This document shows positions 26,139-37,232 of a DNA stretch of 64,000 bases, piece by piece. The stretch lies in NCBI GenBank assembly GCA_017408735.1, contig JAFQUB010000021.1, positions 1 to 64,000 on the forward strand. The letters are read 5' to 3'. The number at the start of each line of letters is the position of its first letter. Positions within the stretch are counted from its first letter, which is position 1. The notes under the pieces are model-generated. The model did not search any database. It was not told the DNA's origin and was given only the letters and a program-made list of their open reading frames with translations. This DNA comes from Lachnospiraceae bacterium. Its GTDB lineage: Bacteria > Bacillota > Clostridia > Lachnospirales > Lachnospiraceae. Made by a program: the position numbers and the translations under genes.

Positions 26139-26257
26139 CTGGCTGATTACCAAAACGTTAATTCAATGTTAGAAGAAGTATATTTATGCAAAACATCCTA
26201 CCTTGCCCCGATTTTTGGTACATTTTGCGCAATATTCCATCGTTTTTTCTTTGCAAA

Positions 26258-26287
26258 TTGACAGTATTGCACAAATGGTGCTATAAT
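26258..26287 (+). promoter_or_regulatory. Promoter of the chemoreceptor gene
   Basis: A perfect TTGACA and TATAAT, 18 bases apart, about 125 bases before the start codon. With the hemA promoter it accounts for the divergent 338-base gap at 26073-26410. Confidence 0.75.
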
Positions 26288-26410
26288 AATATCAGTAAAA
26301 TTTTGTGACAGGAAAAAACATTTTATTTGCAGACACCAGAGGGGACCAACAAAGTTTTAAAAATGGGTATGAAACATAATATTACCCAAAGGGATATGGA
26401 GGTATGAGGT

Positions 26411-28096
26411 ATGAAAAAACTAAGGAACATGAATGTAAAACAACGTTTAATGAACAGCTTTATTATAGCTGTGGCTGTGGCAAGCCTTTCCGGTATACTA
26501 AGTGTATTTTTACTTTTGGTATTGGATCATCAGTATAGTACTGCACTTGTGGACAATGGATTTATTCAGGGCGATATTGGGGAATATAATGCCTATTTGA
26601 ATAAAAGTGCTGCATTTGCCAGAGATATTTTTATCCTGACAGATGAGCAGGAACTTGCCACTGTCAAGGAGTCACTAAAAGAATCTGACGAAAAAATTGA
26701 CTATTATCACGCCGAAGTTATTGCAAAATTAGAAAGCGATGAAGAACGGGAATTCATCGAAATAATAGATACGCAATATCCTAAATACATCGACCTGAGA
26801 GATCAGGCCATGGAAATGGGGTTGGCCGGTAAGCATGAGGAAGCTTTGGATTTATTCCGTACGGAGGCTATTCCTTACCTGGTGGAAGTAATGCAGGCTG
26901 CGGATGATTTACTGGCATTCAACAGGGAACTGGGAAATAGTAAATCCGCATCTCTTTCTACACTCAGTTTTATCATGATGATTATTGTAGTTGGAATTAT
27001 TGTGGCGGCCGTTTTAATTTCTCTATCTTTTGCCCGCTACACTGCAAAAGATTTTTCCGAGCCACTCTTAAAGGTACAGGATGCAGCCAAAAAACTGGCA
27101 TTGGGGGATTTAAATATAAGTGTCGATGTTGCCGATAAAAACGAAATCGGAGAAATGGCAGAAAGTTTCAATCAGGCCATTGAAAGACTTCATTCTTATA
27201 TCGAGTGTATCAATTATAGTCTTTCTGAAATTGCAAAAGGTAATTTTACTGTTCGTCCTGACGTAGAATTTCATGGAGATTTTATTGAACTAAAGGATGC
27301 CATTGAAAATATTATCATTTCTCTCAGCACCACTATGAAACAGGTGAATGAGGGTGCTGAACAGGTGGCTTTAGGTGCAAATCAGTTGGCTGAAAATGCT
27401 CAGACATTGGCTGAAGGTGCAACAAGTCAGGCCGGAGCTGTACAGGAATTAACTGCTACGATTGAAGGCGTCGCTGATTCTGCTGTAAACAGTGCCCAAA
27501 AAGCAGATGTTGCTTTCAAAAACGCAGAAGAATTTGCTAAGGTTGCTATGCAAAGCAGCCAGGAAATGCAGCTACTTACAGAAGCTATGGAACGTATTAC
27601 CGAAACTTCCAAAGAAATTGAAAGTATTATTGGTGAAATCGAAGATATTGCATCACAGACAAATTTGCTTTCATTAAATGCTTCTATTGAGGCCGCAAGA
27701 GCAGGTGAAGCCGGAAAAGGATTTGCCGTTGTTGCTGACCAGATTGGAAAACTTGCAACTGACAGTGCTAAATCAGCTGTCAACACAAGAGAACTGATTG
27801 CTAAATCTTTAACTGAAATTGGTTCCGGTAATGAAATTACCACGAAAACTTCTGATGCTTTAAAAGAAGTAATGGAAGGCATCAAACTGTTAGCCAATGC
27901 TTCACAGGAAACAAGTTCTCTTTCCGCAGAACAGGCTGAAACTATGGCCCAGGTAAAACTTGCAATTGAACAGATTGCTGATGTTGTTCAGAGCAACTCC
28001 GCTTCTGCAGAAGAAACTTCTGCTACCAGCGAAGAACTTTCCGCTCAGTCACAGAACTTAAAAGCTCTGATTGATCATTTTGAACTGGCTATATAA
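26411..28096 (+). CDS. Methyl-accepting chemotaxis protein
   Basis: Membrane chemoreceptor of 561 residues. TM1 is at about 14-37, followed by a four-helix-bundle (4HB_MCP-like) sensor of about 145 residues and TM2 at about 183-205. A HAMP linker (about 207-260) leads to the signalling domain with the conserved hairpin tip [20 protein letters not shown]. It would pass ligand information to CheA/CheW. No C-terminal CheR-binding pentapeptide is seen. It stands alone; no other chemotaxis gene is in the window. GGAGG lies about ten bases upstream of the ATG. Confidence 0.95.
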   Translation: MKKLRNMNVKQRLMNSFIIAVAVASLSGILSVFLLLVLDHQYSTALVDNGFIQGDIGEYNAYLNKSAAFARDIFILTDEQELATVKESLKESDEKIDYYHAEVIAKLESDEEREFIEIIDTQYPKYIDLRDQAMEMGLAGKHEEALDLFRTEAIPYLVEVMQAADDLLAFNRELGNSKSASLSTLSFIMMIIVVGIIVAAVLISLSFARYTAKDFSEPLLKVQDAAKKLALGDLNISVDVADKNEIGEMAESFNQAIERLHSYIECINYSLSEIAKGNFTVRPDVEFHGDFIELKDAIENIIISLSTTMKQVNEGAEQVALGANQLAENAQTLAEGATSQAGAVQELTATIEGVADSAVNSAQKADVAFKNAEEFAKVAMQSSQEMQLLTEAMERITETSKEIESIIGEIEDIASQTNLLSLNASIEAARAGEAGKGFAVVADQIGKLATDSAKSAVNTRELIAKSLTEIGSGNEITTKTSDALKEVMEGIKLLANASQETSSLSAEQAETMAQVKLAIEQIADVVQSNSASAEETSATSEELSAQSQNLKALIDHFELAI

Positions 28097-28123
28097 GTTT
28101 GAAAATACAATATCTATAAATTT

Positions 28124-28166
28124 AAAAGCCGGAAATTGGGCATTACCTCCCTATTTTCCGGCTTTT
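28124..28166. terminator. Bidirectional terminator between the MCP and DUF2798 genes
   Basis: AAAAGCCGGAAA pairs with TTTCCGGCTTTT across a loop of about 17 bases. Both ends carry A/T runs, so it can end transcripts from both convergent genes. Confidence 0.9.
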
Positions 28167-28179
28167 ATTCTATAAAATT

Positions 28180-28758
28180 TTAGTCAGCCATTGCAGTCGG
28201 TTCTGTATTTCTGCTTGCGATATCCTTACTGAACAGGAATTTGAATACTGTTCTGATTAATGGCTGAATGAAAAACAGCTGTGTAAAGAATGCAAATGGG
28301 AAGTTAAAACATACCAACTTCAACCAGTTTGCAAGTAATGTTACAATGTTGAATCCATTATAATACGGATAATACATAAATGCCGCTAAAAAGCTCATTG
28401 CCGGACACATAATTCCTACGGTTGCACAAATAATTGCTGTTTCAAATAAAACCGGATGAGTTTCACGAGGATTAAATACTTTGCTTGCAAGTTTGAAAGA
28501 AGCAGGACTTCCCACTACCACTTCCAGACAGTAAGCACAGATAAATTCTATAATAACCACTGCCCAAATCGGAACCATTTTTCCGAACATATAGACACCA
28601 CCCTGGCTTTGGATTGCTCCCAATACACTGTCTGCGCCGGTAACTTCCATCAAAGTTCCACCATTCACTACATACAGACTGTAGAAAACATAAGCATGAA
28701 CAGTAACTACAACGGTAAGAAAGGCAAACACCATTCTTTGAAATTGATTTCTTGGCAT
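28180..28758 (-). CDS. DUF2798 family membrane protein
   Basis: 192 residues with four to five membrane segments. The N-terminus RMVFAFLTVVVTVHAYVFYS resembles DUF2798 proteins, whose function is unknown. A weak promoter candidate (TTGACG at 28894-28899 and CATAAA at 28871-28876 on the minus strand, 17-base spacing) lies about 110 bases upstream. It follows mntP on the same strand after 180 bases. No catalytic motif is visible. Confidence 0.75.
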   Translation of the reverse strand: MPRNQFQRMVFAFLTVVVTVHAYVFYSLYVVNGGTLMEVTGADSVLGAIQSQGGVYMFGKMVPIWAVVIIEFICAYCLEVVVGSPASFKLASKVFNPRETHPVLFETAIICATVGIMCPAMSFLAAFMYYPYYNGFNIVTLLANWLKLVCFNFPFAFFTQLFFIQPLIRTVFKFLFSKDIASRNTEPTAMAD

Positions 28759-28938
28759 AATTCATTCTCCTTTTTTTGCACAAAAAAACACAAGCACAGC
28801 TGCAGTAAACCTATAGAAATAATACATAGTTTCCGTAATCAGATTTACGTGCAAAGCACTACTTGTGTCGTTTATGTGTCGCTATTTTTTTATCGTCAAA
28901 AATATTATCACAGTTTTTTCCAAATTGCAAATGTTTCT

Positions 28939-29514
28939 TTATAAAATTCCTAAATGGGTTAGGAGTATTCTGAGACCTAGTAATACTAGAATTGAGCCAC
29001 CGACAAGTTCTGCTTTGCTTTTGTATTTGCTTCCGAAGAAGTTTCCTACGCAGACCCCTGCTAGGGATATGATAAAGGTGGTGATTCCAATGATGGTGAT
29101 TGCTTCTATAATCGGATATTTTAAGAAAGCAAAAGTAATTCCTACTGCCAATGCGTCGATGCTGGTTGCTACTGCAAGTACAAATAATTCCCTAATTTTC
29201 AATGGTGTATCGTATTCTTCTACTACGTCTTCTTCTTTTGACCCTAATGCTTCTACTATCATTTTCCCACCTATAAAGGCAAGAAGCACAAATGCTATCC
29301 AATGATCGATACTGGTTATGTACTGTTCAAACCGGCTTCCTAACAGCCAGCCAATGAATGGCATCAATGCCTGAAATCCTCCAAAAAACAATCCGATAAC
29401 TACTGTCTGTTTTTTATTAACTTTGCTCATTCCAAGACCCTTACAGATAGATACTGCAAAGGCATCCATCGCCAGACCAACTCCCATTAAAAACAGTTCA
29501 AAAAACATTGCCAT
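28939..29514 (-). CDS. mntP: Manganese efflux pump MntP
   Basis: Small six-span exporter of Mn(II), about 191 residues from the chosen ATG. The paired acidic membrane motifs GLAMDAFAVSICKGL and ATSIDALAVGITFAF are diagnostic of MntP. I start at the ATG with AAGGA upstream rather than 14 codons earlier. The long leader carries a manganese riboswitch with a terminator, so expression should rise with intracellular Mn. Confidence 0.95.
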   Translation of the reverse strand: MAMFFELFLMGVGLAMDAFAVSICKGLGMSKVNKKQTVVIGLFFGGFQALMPFIGWLLGSRFEQYITSIDHWIAFVLLAFIGGKMIVEALGSKEEDVVEEYDTPLKIRELFVLAVATSIDALAVGITFAFLKYPIIEAITIIGITTFIISLAGVCVGNFFGSKYKSKAELVGGSILVLLGLRILLTHLGIL

Positions 29515-29561
29515 TTCTTTTCCTTCTTTCTCCCGTCGGTAAGTAAGTTTACGCATAATAA

Positions 29562-29654
29562 AAGACTCCTGTATACTTTGTCATATATTCTGCATAATGG
29601 CATTTTATTCCACTACACAAGATACCTGCTTATGGTAAAGTATACATGAGTCTT
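29562..29654 (-). terminator. Riboswitch-controlled terminator in the mntP leader
   Basis: On the minus strand AAGACTCATGTATACTTT pairs with AAAGTATACAGGAGTCTT (17 of 18), then TTTTATT follows. Its 5' arm contains CTCATG, which is also the 3' strand of the aptamer closing stem, so the two folds exclude each other. Confidence 0.8.
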
Positions 29655-29729
29655 GTTCTTTAAGATTTGCCAGATGAATTATCATCAGTATGTTGACAAA
29701 CCACGATATACGCAAACTACTCCCTCACG
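29645..29729 (-). promoter_or_regulatory. yybP-ykoY manganese riboswitch
   Basis: Read on the minus strand: CGTGAG, then GGGAGTAG, then GTCAACATACTG, CTGGCAAA, and finally CAAGACTCATG. These are the conserved blocks of the yybP-ykoY family, which binds Mn(II). The closing stem is CGTGAG/CTCATG. Metal binding should hold this stem and prevent the downstream terminator, turning mntP on. Confidence 0.85.
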
Positions 29730-29761
29730 ATAATTTATTCACTTATGTGTTGTGCTGTTTT

Positions 29762-29790
29762 ATTTTACAGGAATAGGGGTGCGTTGTCAA
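29762..29790 (-). promoter_or_regulatory. Promoter of mntP
   Basis: TTGACA and TAAAAT with a 17-base spacer on the minus strand, just upstream of the riboswitch. Confidence 0.8.
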
Positions 29791-29830
29791 TTTAAAATTT
29801 AAGGATAAATACAAGAATGTATTTTTTTAT

Positions 29831-31531
29831 CTATTTATCTGTTCCTATAAATACTTCTTTTCCGTAAAAAGCAAAACCATAATGCCTAATTCTTTCACTT
29901 GGAATTCCACGGGCATTTAATTCCGTATCATACTTTTTATCTTCTATCTGCTTTAAAGCCACTGCTACTGTATCCTTTAACGTAGCTTCCGCCTCTTTAT
30001 TCTGAACTTTAAATTCCAGTACAAATGCCGGTTTCTCCGGTTCCATAGGTTCCAGCATCACATCATACCGTCCATAACCGCTTTCTCGATTAGATGTAAT
30101 GTAATAACTATCTTTTAATTCAATCATTATCCCTAAAACAAATCCATGGTAAAAACTTTCCGGTTTCCTTCGTTCCGAAATTCCTGCTCCTGTATCAAAG
30201 TAACTAAACGTGGCTAGTACCACTTCATTCATATAAGCATTCATTTCCTCTAAATCCCCTTGCAAAAATGCTTTTATAAAATCATTATAAGCTCCTTTAC
30301 TTTCTCTAAACCAGCCTTCTATCATATCTTCAAACATAATTTGAACTTCAAGATTTGTTAATTTCAATTCATACAGATAACGTCTGCTTTTTACATTAAA
30401 TTCACTTTTTACTACCTTTAAATAACCACTGGCAAGCAACAGACTCCAGATAGCATCCTGATTAGTATCCAACTGGTTAAACACAATCTGTTCGTCCAGA
30501 TTAGTAATCATAGTTTTCCCTTGAATCAACTCTTCCAAGGTCATTTTTATTTTTGAATTTCCTTCACGAATCACTTTTCCCACCAGATTGTTACTACTGG
30601 TATTTGCCCAATAAGTCCGCAAACTCTTTTTATCTAAATAATTGAGAATTGACCACGGATTATAAATATCCGTGTATGAACCAAAGGTAAAACCATCATA
30701 CCAACGTTTCACTTCTTCTCTTTTGTCACTTAATTCTGCTTCTTCTAAAGCAGCAAATACTTCCTCTTCTGTGAATCCAAAAGATGTTTCATACTTATTT
30801 GAAGTAGTGGTTACAACTTCCAGATTGTTCAAATCCGAAAAGATAGATTCCTTACTTACTCGGGTAATCCCGGTCATAATCCCTCGTTCCAAATACGGAT
30901 TGGTTTTAAACATGGAGTTAAACATACTTCGGGTAAAAGCTACAAGTTCCTTCCAAAATCCGTAAACATAGGCTTCCTGCATTGGTGTGTCATACTCATC
31001 CAAAAGAAGAATTACATCTTTTCCATAATAACGTTTCATGTAATCACATAATCTGTGTATTGCCATAGTCATAACAGCATCTGACATTTTTCCTTTTTTC
31101 TGAACCAGTTGTTCAAATTCCTGTTTTTCTGTTTCCAACAATTTATCACTTTTTAAAAGGTAACTGTGTTTTACGTACAGATTTGCTATGATAGCGCAGA
31201 TTTTTTCTCTTGCAAGATCATAAGTATTTTCCTTGACATTTGCGAAACTCACAGAAATGACCGGATATGTGCCCTGTAATTTCTGATACTTCTCTTCTTC
31301 CCATATAAAAAGCCCTTCAAACAACGCTCCAGAACCTGCATATTCTATAGAAAAAAAATGTTCTAACATAGAAATTGTCATGGTCTTTCCAAAACGTCGT
31401 GGACGTGTGATTAATGTGGCAAAATCAAAATTTTCCCACCACTCTTTAATAAACCAGGTTTTATCTACATAGAAACAGTTATTTTTACGCAATTTTGCAA
31501 AATCATCATAGCCAATTGCAATTTTTCGCAT
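29831..31531 (-). CDS. AAA-ATPase-like protein with C-terminal PD-(D/E)XK nuclease-like domain
   Basis: 566 residues. The N-terminal AAA-ATPase-like domain (PF09820 type) has a YVDKTWFIKEW entry motif, the P-loop RPRRFGKT (about 43-50) and Walker B LLLDEYDTPM (about 176-185). The C-terminal DUF1703-type region has GRYDVMLEP and FVLEFKVQ, the D...ExK core of the PD-(D/E)XK nuclease fold. These proteins occur in many copies in gut Clostridia and Bacteroidetes; their role is not established. All motif residues are present, so the gene looks intact. It stands alone between mntP and the ATP synthase operon. Confidence 0.88.
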   Translation of the reverse strand: MRKIAIGYDDFAKLRKNNCFYVDKTWFIKEWWENFDFATLITRPRRFGKTMTISMLEHFFSIEYAGSGALFEGLFIWEEEKYQKLQGTYPVISVSFANVKENTYDLAREKICAIIANLYVKHSYLLKSDKLLETEKQEFEQLVQKKGKMSDAVMTMAIHRLCDYMKRYYGKDVILLLDEYDTPMQEAYVYGFWKELVAFTRSMFNSMFKTNPYLERGIMTGITRVSKESIFSDLNNLEVVTTTSNKYETSFGFTEEEVFAALEEAELSDKREEVKRWYDGFTFGSYTDIYNPWSILNYLDKKSLRTYWANTSSNNLVGKVIREGNSKIKMTLEELIQGKTMITNLDEQIVFNQLDTNQDAIWSLLLASGYLKVVKSEFNVKSRRYLYELKLTNLEVQIMFEDMIEGWFRESKGAYNDFIKAFLQGDLEEMNAYMNEVVLATFSYFDTGAGISERRKPESFYHGFVLGIMIELKDSYYITSNRESGYGRYDVMLEPMEPEKPAFVLEFKVQNKEAEATLKDTVAVALKQIEDKKYDTELNARGIPSERIRHYGFAFYGKEVFIGTDK

Positions 31532-31631
31532 TAAATTTCCCCCTTTCCATCTATAATTATTACCATATATATTCCATTAAAACATATCCCTTGCTAAATT
31601 TCAATCATATAAATTTTCTCTTTTTAAAAAG

Positions 31632-31659
31632 AAAAAATGCCGATTCCTCGGCACTTTTT
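31632..31659 (-). terminator. Terminator of the ATP synthase operon
   Basis: TGCCGA/TCGGCA stem with a four-base loop, followed on the minus strand by a T-run of six, 20 bases after atpC. Confidence 0.8.
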
Positions 31660-31679
31660 CATAAGATATTAATATTGAA

Positions 31680-32087
31680 TTACATATATTTACTGGTCAA
31701 CTTCAACCTGGACATCGCTCTCGCCAGCGAAGCCTGAGAATGATGATATTCCTGAATGCTTTGTTTCTGTCTTAACTGTTCTTCTGCTCTTACCTTGGCT
31801 TCTTCGGCACGGCGGATGTCTACTTCTTCCGGCAATTCTGCTGTGTCAACCAGAACGGTGACACGGTTGTTCATCATCTGCACAAATCCGGTACCTACAA
31901 TGGCAGTAATCACTTTTCCTTCTTCGTCGGTGATACGCATTTCACCCATAATGATTGCTACTACTGCATTTTCATGGTGAGCCATGATACCAAATTCACC
32001 ATCCGGTGCAGGAACGGTAAGCTTCTGACATTTGCCCGCAAAAAAGGTTCTGTCGCTGGCAATTACTTTTAGATAAAATGTATTCAT
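31680..32087 (-). CDS. atpC: ATP synthase epsilon subunit
   Basis: About 135 residues. An N-terminal beta-sandwich (FYLKVIASDRTFFAGKCQKL, PAPDGEFGIMAHHENAVVAI) is followed by a C-terminal two-helix region that can inhibit the enzyme. The second ATG is preferred because AAGGAG then lies nine bases upstream. Last gene of the operon. Confidence 0.95.
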   Translation of the reverse strand: MNTFYLKVIASDRTFFAGKCQKLTVPAPDGEFGIMAHHENAVVAIIMGEMRITDEEGKVITAIVGTGFVQMMNNRVTVLVDTAELPEEVDIRRAEEAKVRAEEQLRQKQSIQEYHHSQASLARAMSRLKLTSKYM

Positions 32088-32100
32088 CGACATTCACTCC

Positions 32101-33507
<1,407 letters not shown>

Positions 33508-33542
33508 CTATTCTCACGGTAGTGAGGAAACCTCCTCTCTGT

Positions 33543-34430
33543 CTATTTCTTTTTATGTTTCTGTGCCTTGGCACCGCTAATTACTTCGGTAATTTCCTGT
33601 GTAATTGCTGCCTGACGGACACGATTAAATTCGATTTCCAGTTCCCTAAGCATATCCTTAGCACTGTTGGTTGCTGCCTCCATTGCCATCATTCGAGAGT
33701 TATGTTCACTGGCAAAAGATTCTACCAATGCACCATATATAAAGCCTGCCACATAATTCGGAACAATATTATCCATCACCGCTTCCGGAGAGGGTTTCAT
33801 AACAATTTCTTCCAGCGGAACACCGGTTGGTGCCGGACCAAATTCACCCTGTTTTAGTGGAAGAAGCTGTAACATTTCTGTTTCTGTCTGTACCGGACCA
33901 TTCATCTTTGTATAAATAATATACACATCATCCAGCTTTTCTTCCTCATACAGTTCCAAAACGCGCTCTGCGATATTTCTGGCACGGTTCATGGATGGAT
34001 TCTGTACAGTGTAATGGAAGGTTTCTTCAATGGGCACTTTCTGTTTAGTAAAATAATGTCTTCCAAGTTCACCCAACACAAACAGCAACGGGCTATCACA
34101 CTCACCAAGATGTTCTTCTGCCATTTTAATCACATTATGGTTATATGCTCCGGCAAGACCTTTGTCCGCAGTAACTACAATATAACCTTTCTTTCTATCC
34201 TTTTCCGCAATGTGCTTTCTTTCATCAAAGTAAACATTATGAACATCAGACATATGTCTTAAAATACGTCCAATTGTCATCTGAAGGGTAAAAAAGTAAG
34301 GTTCTGTTGCTGCAAGACTCTGCTTTGCCTTCTTAAGCTTAGAAGAAGAAATCATATACATAGCATTTGTAATTTTCATCGTATCCTGAATACTTTTCAT
34401 TCTGCTCTGGATTTCTCTTGCATTTGCCAT
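33543..34430 (-). CDS. atpG: ATP synthase gamma subunit
   Basis: Central rotor shaft of F1, 295 residues. Typical ends: REIQSRMKSIQDTMKITNAM at the N-terminus and the C-terminal FNRVRQAAITQEITEVISGA helix. It starts one base after the atpA stop. Confidence 0.97.
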   Translation of the reverse strand: MANAREIQSRMKSIQDTMKITNAMYMISSSKLKKAKQSLAATEPYFFTLQMTIGRILRHMSDVHNVYFDERKHIAEKDRKKGYIVVTADKGLAGAYNHNVIKMAEEHLGECDSPLLFVLGELGRHYFTKQKVPIEETFHYTVQNPSMNRARNIAERVLELYEEEKLDDVYIIYTKMNGPVQTETEMLQLLPLKQGEFGPAPTGVPLEEIVMKPSPEAVMDNIVPNYVAGFIYGALVESFASEHNSRMMAMEAATNSAKDMLRELEIEFNRVRQAAITQEITEVISGAKAQKHKKK

Positions 34431-34431
34431 A

Positions 34432-35940
34432 TTAACACCTACTACTCTTATATTCCTTTGCTACTTCAACAATCTTAGCAATCATATCCTCTGTAAGCAC
34501 TTTAGTTTCTTCGATTTCTTTTCCAATTTCCGGATGAACGGTGTCAAAATAGTTCAACATATCCATCTGGAACTGTTTTACTTTATTTTTTTCCACATCC
34601 AGCATGATTTTATGAGTTGCTGTACACAGGGTAATTACCTGTTCGTGTAAGCTCATTGGATTGCAAAGGGGCTGCTTTAACAATTCCATCAAACCATTAC
34701 CATACTGAAGCTGTTCCTTGGTTGCCGCATCTAAGTCAGAACTGAACTGCGTAAACACTTCCATTTCTCTAAACTGCGCCAAATCAATACGGATGGAACC
34801 AGCTGCCTTCTTCATGGCTTTTGTCTGTGCCGCACCACCAACACGGGATACGGAAAGACCCACGTTTACCGCCGGACGCATACCTGCAAAGAACAAATCG
34901 CTTTCCAAGAAAATCTGTCCGTCTGTAATGGAAATAACGTTGGTAGGAATATAGGCCGATACATCCCCTGCCTGTGTTTCAATAATTGGAAGGGCTGTAA
35001 TAGAACCTCCACCAAGTTCATCACTTAAACGACTGGAACGTTCCAGCAGTCTGGAATGAAGATAGAATACGTCACCAGGATAAGCTTCACGTCCCGGAGA
35101 ACGCTCCAACAACAGTGACAATGCACGATATGCCACCGCATGCTTAGATAAATCATCATATACGATTAATACGTCTTTCCCTTTGTACATAAAATATTCT
35201 GCCAAAGCTGTCGCAGAATATGGAGCTATGTACTGCAAAGGTGCGGAATCACTGGCTGTAGCAGATACTACAATAGAGTAATCCATTGCATCGTTTTTAT
35301 TTAAAGTAGATACAATTTTTGCAACGGTAGATGCTTTCTGTCCAATGGCTACATAGATACAGATAACATCTTTTCCTTTCTGATTCAAAATTGCATCAAT
35401 GGCAATAGAAGTCTTACCGGTCTGTCTGTCACCAATGATTAATTCTCTCTGTCCACGCCCGATTGGGAACATGGAGTCAATGGCAAGAATACCTGTTTCC
35501 AATGGTACATTTACAGACTTACGATCCACAATACCCGGGGCATCCTGTTCGATTGGTCGGTATTCTTCGGATGAAATCTCGCCCTTTCCATCAATTGGGG
35601 CACCCAGTGCATCCACAATTCTTCCAAGAAAAGCATCCCCTACCGGAATCCCTGCTCTTTTTTTGGTACGCGTAACCTTAGTACCTTCTTTGATACCGGT
35701 GTCCTTTCCAAATAAGATACAACCAATCTCATTACGGCGGATATCCTGTACCATACCTTTGATACCATTTTCAAAGATAACAATCTCTCCATAAACTGCA
35801 TGGTCAATTCCGTAAACCATGGCAATTCCGTCACCTACCCAGATGACATTTCCCACTTCCTGTTCACCGGTTTCCATATCATAATTTTCGATTTCACTTT
35901 TTAATATGGAAATAATTTCTTCTGAACTGATTGTGCTCAC
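34432..35940 (-). CDS. atpA: ATP synthase alpha subunit
   Basis: Non-catalytic nucleotide-binding subunit of F1, about 502 residues. P-loop [15 protein letters not shown], and the conserved arginine in [16 protein letters not shown] place the start at the GTG giving [18 protein letters not shown] lies eight bases upstream, and an earlier in-frame GTG is part of the ribosome site itself. Confidence 0.97.
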   Translation of the reverse strand: MSTISSEEIISILKSEIENYDMETGEQEVGNVIWVGDGIAMVYGIDHAVYGEIVIFENGIKGMVQDIRRNEIGCILFGKDTGIKEGTKVTRTKKRAGIPVGDAFLGRIVDALGAPIDGKGEISSEEYRPIEQDAPGIVDRKSVNVPLETGILAIDSMFPIGRGQRELIIGDRQTGKTSIAIDAILNQKGKDVICIYVAIGQKASTVAKIVSTLNKNDAMDYSIVVSATASDSAPLQYIAPYSATALAEYFMYKGKDVLIVYDDLSKHAVAYRALSLLLERSPGREAYPGDVFYLHSRLLERSSRLSDELGGGSITALPIIETQAGDVSAYIPTNVISITDGQIFLESDLFFAGMRPAVNVGLSVSRVGGAAQTKAMKKAAGSIRIDLAQFREMEVFTQFSSDLDAATKEQLQYGNGLMELLKQPLCNPMSLHEQVITLCTATHKIMLDVEKNKVKQFQMDMLNYFDTVHPEIGKEIEETKVLTEDMIAKIVEVAKEYKSSRC

Positions 35941-35955
35941 GCATTTCACCTCCGG

Positions 35956-36459
35956 TTATTTTTTTATTAATTTTTGTTGTAACGCTTTCAAACGTCCTGC
36001 ATAACTCCAGTCATATTCATAATTGCCGATTCGAAGAATAAACCCTCCAATCAGCTCCGGTGTATGCTTTAATTCTAATTCTATTTGATTTTTATTATAT
36101 TTTTTGCATAAAAAACCTTTGATTTCCTCTAACTGGGCATCGGTTGGAGAGGTTACATAAAAAAGCTCTCCCGCCATTTTTCCTTCTGCTTCATTGCGGT
36201 ATAAATCATAGGCCTGCAGAATTTCTTCAAGATACCCCATACTATTATAATCACAGAGCTTCTTCAAGAAATTTTTAAATTTTCCGGTAAATATTCTATC
36301 AATGACTGCATGCTTTTCTTTCATGGAAACAATGGGGCTTGTCAGATTTTTTGTCAGTTCCTTACTTTCCATAAGCAAAGCTCTCTGAGCCATCAGTTCC
36401 TCTTCCGGAATATGCAATTCATATAACGCTGTGCCATAATTAATTGCCAGCTGTGTCAT
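35956..36459 (-). CDS. atpH: ATP synthase delta subunit
   Basis: Peripheral stalk connector between F1 and b, about 167 residues. MTQLAINYGTALYEL at the start and the GGFILRIGNYEYDWSYAGRL motif near the end fit OSCP/delta. The ATG chosen has AGGTG upstream inside the atpF end, giving a 20-base overlap and probable coupling. Confidence 0.93.
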   Translation of the reverse strand: MTQLAINYGTALYELHIPEEELMAQRALLMESKELTKNLTSPIVSMKEKHAVIDRIFTGKFKNFLKKLCDYNSMGYLEEILQAYDLYRNEAEGKMAGELFYVTSPTDAQLEEIKGFLCKKYNKNQIELELKHTPELIGGFILRIGNYEYDWSYAGRLKALQQKLIKK

Positions 36460-36937
36460 TGGCATCACCTGCTTTTGCTAAAAACTTATTATAAAGTGCT
36501 GTGTCATTATCCTGCTTGTCGTTCATAATTTTTGCTGCCGCTGCCAAAGCCAGACCTGTAATTTCGTTTTCCATTTCCTGCAAAGTTTTCTGTTTCTGCA
36601 TTTCTACCGTCTTATTTGCCTTTGCAATAATATCGGAAGCTTTTGCATCAGCATCCTTTACAATACGGTCATACTCTGCTTTTGCATCACTACGGGCTTT
36701 ATCAACAATTCTTACGGATTCTTCTTTTGCATTGCCTAAATCCTTTTCATAATCGGATTTTAACTGCAATGCGGCCTGTTCTGTTTCAGCTGCATGAGCA
36801 AGCTGACTTTCAATCAGCTCTTTTCTTTTCTCCATAATTCCTGTTATCGGACCAATGAGAAATTTCTTCATTGCCAAATATAAAACAAGAAGGTTAATAA
36901 CGGTAAAGACTATGTTCCAGAAATCAATTTTTAACAC
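36440..36937 (-). CDS. atpF: ATP synthase b subunit
   Basis: Membrane-anchored peripheral stalk, 165 residues, GTG start with AGGTGG upstream. One N-terminal membrane span (FWNIVFTVINLLVLYLAMKK) is followed by a long alanine-rich charged helix for dimerisation. Confidence 0.95.
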   Translation of the reverse strand: MLKIDFWNIVFTVINLLVLYLAMKKFLIGPITGIMEKRKELIESQLAHAAETEQAALQLKSDYEKDLGNAKEESVRIVDKARSDAKAEYDRIVKDADAKASDIIAKANKTVEMQKQKTLQEMENEITGLALAAAAKIMNDKQDNDTALYNKFLAKAGDANDTAGN

Positions 36938-36970
36938 CTTTACCCACCTGCTTTCTTAAAATTCTTTCAA

Positions 36971-37195
36971 TTATTTCAATAATAAAATGATAAGGATTGC
37001 AACTACAAGTCCATAAACGGCTGTTGCTTCTGCTAAGGCACAACCAAGTAATAAGGCAGATGAAATCTTACCGTGAGCTTCCGGCTGTCTTGCAATAGCG
37101 TCTACTGCCTTTGATGTGGCAACACCGATACCAACTCCTGCTCCTGCTCCTGATAAAACTGCAATACCTGCTCCTAATGCTACTAATGATGTCAT
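36971..37195 (-). CDS. atpE: ATP synthase c subunit
   Basis: 74-residue hairpin of two membrane helices joined by the polar ARQPEAHG loop; forms the rotor ring. The ion-binding glutamate is Glu56 in LAEATAVYG. The positions that are Gln and Ser in sodium-type rings are Ile23 and Ala57 here, which favours protons (inference). Confidence 0.96.
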   Translation of the reverse strand: MTSLVALGAGIAVLSGAGAGVGIGVATSKAVDAIARQPEAHGKISSALLLGCALAEATAVYGLVVAILIILLLK

Positions 37196-37232
37196 AACAA
37201 CACTCTCCTTTTCTTCTTTGTTTAAATTTTAT

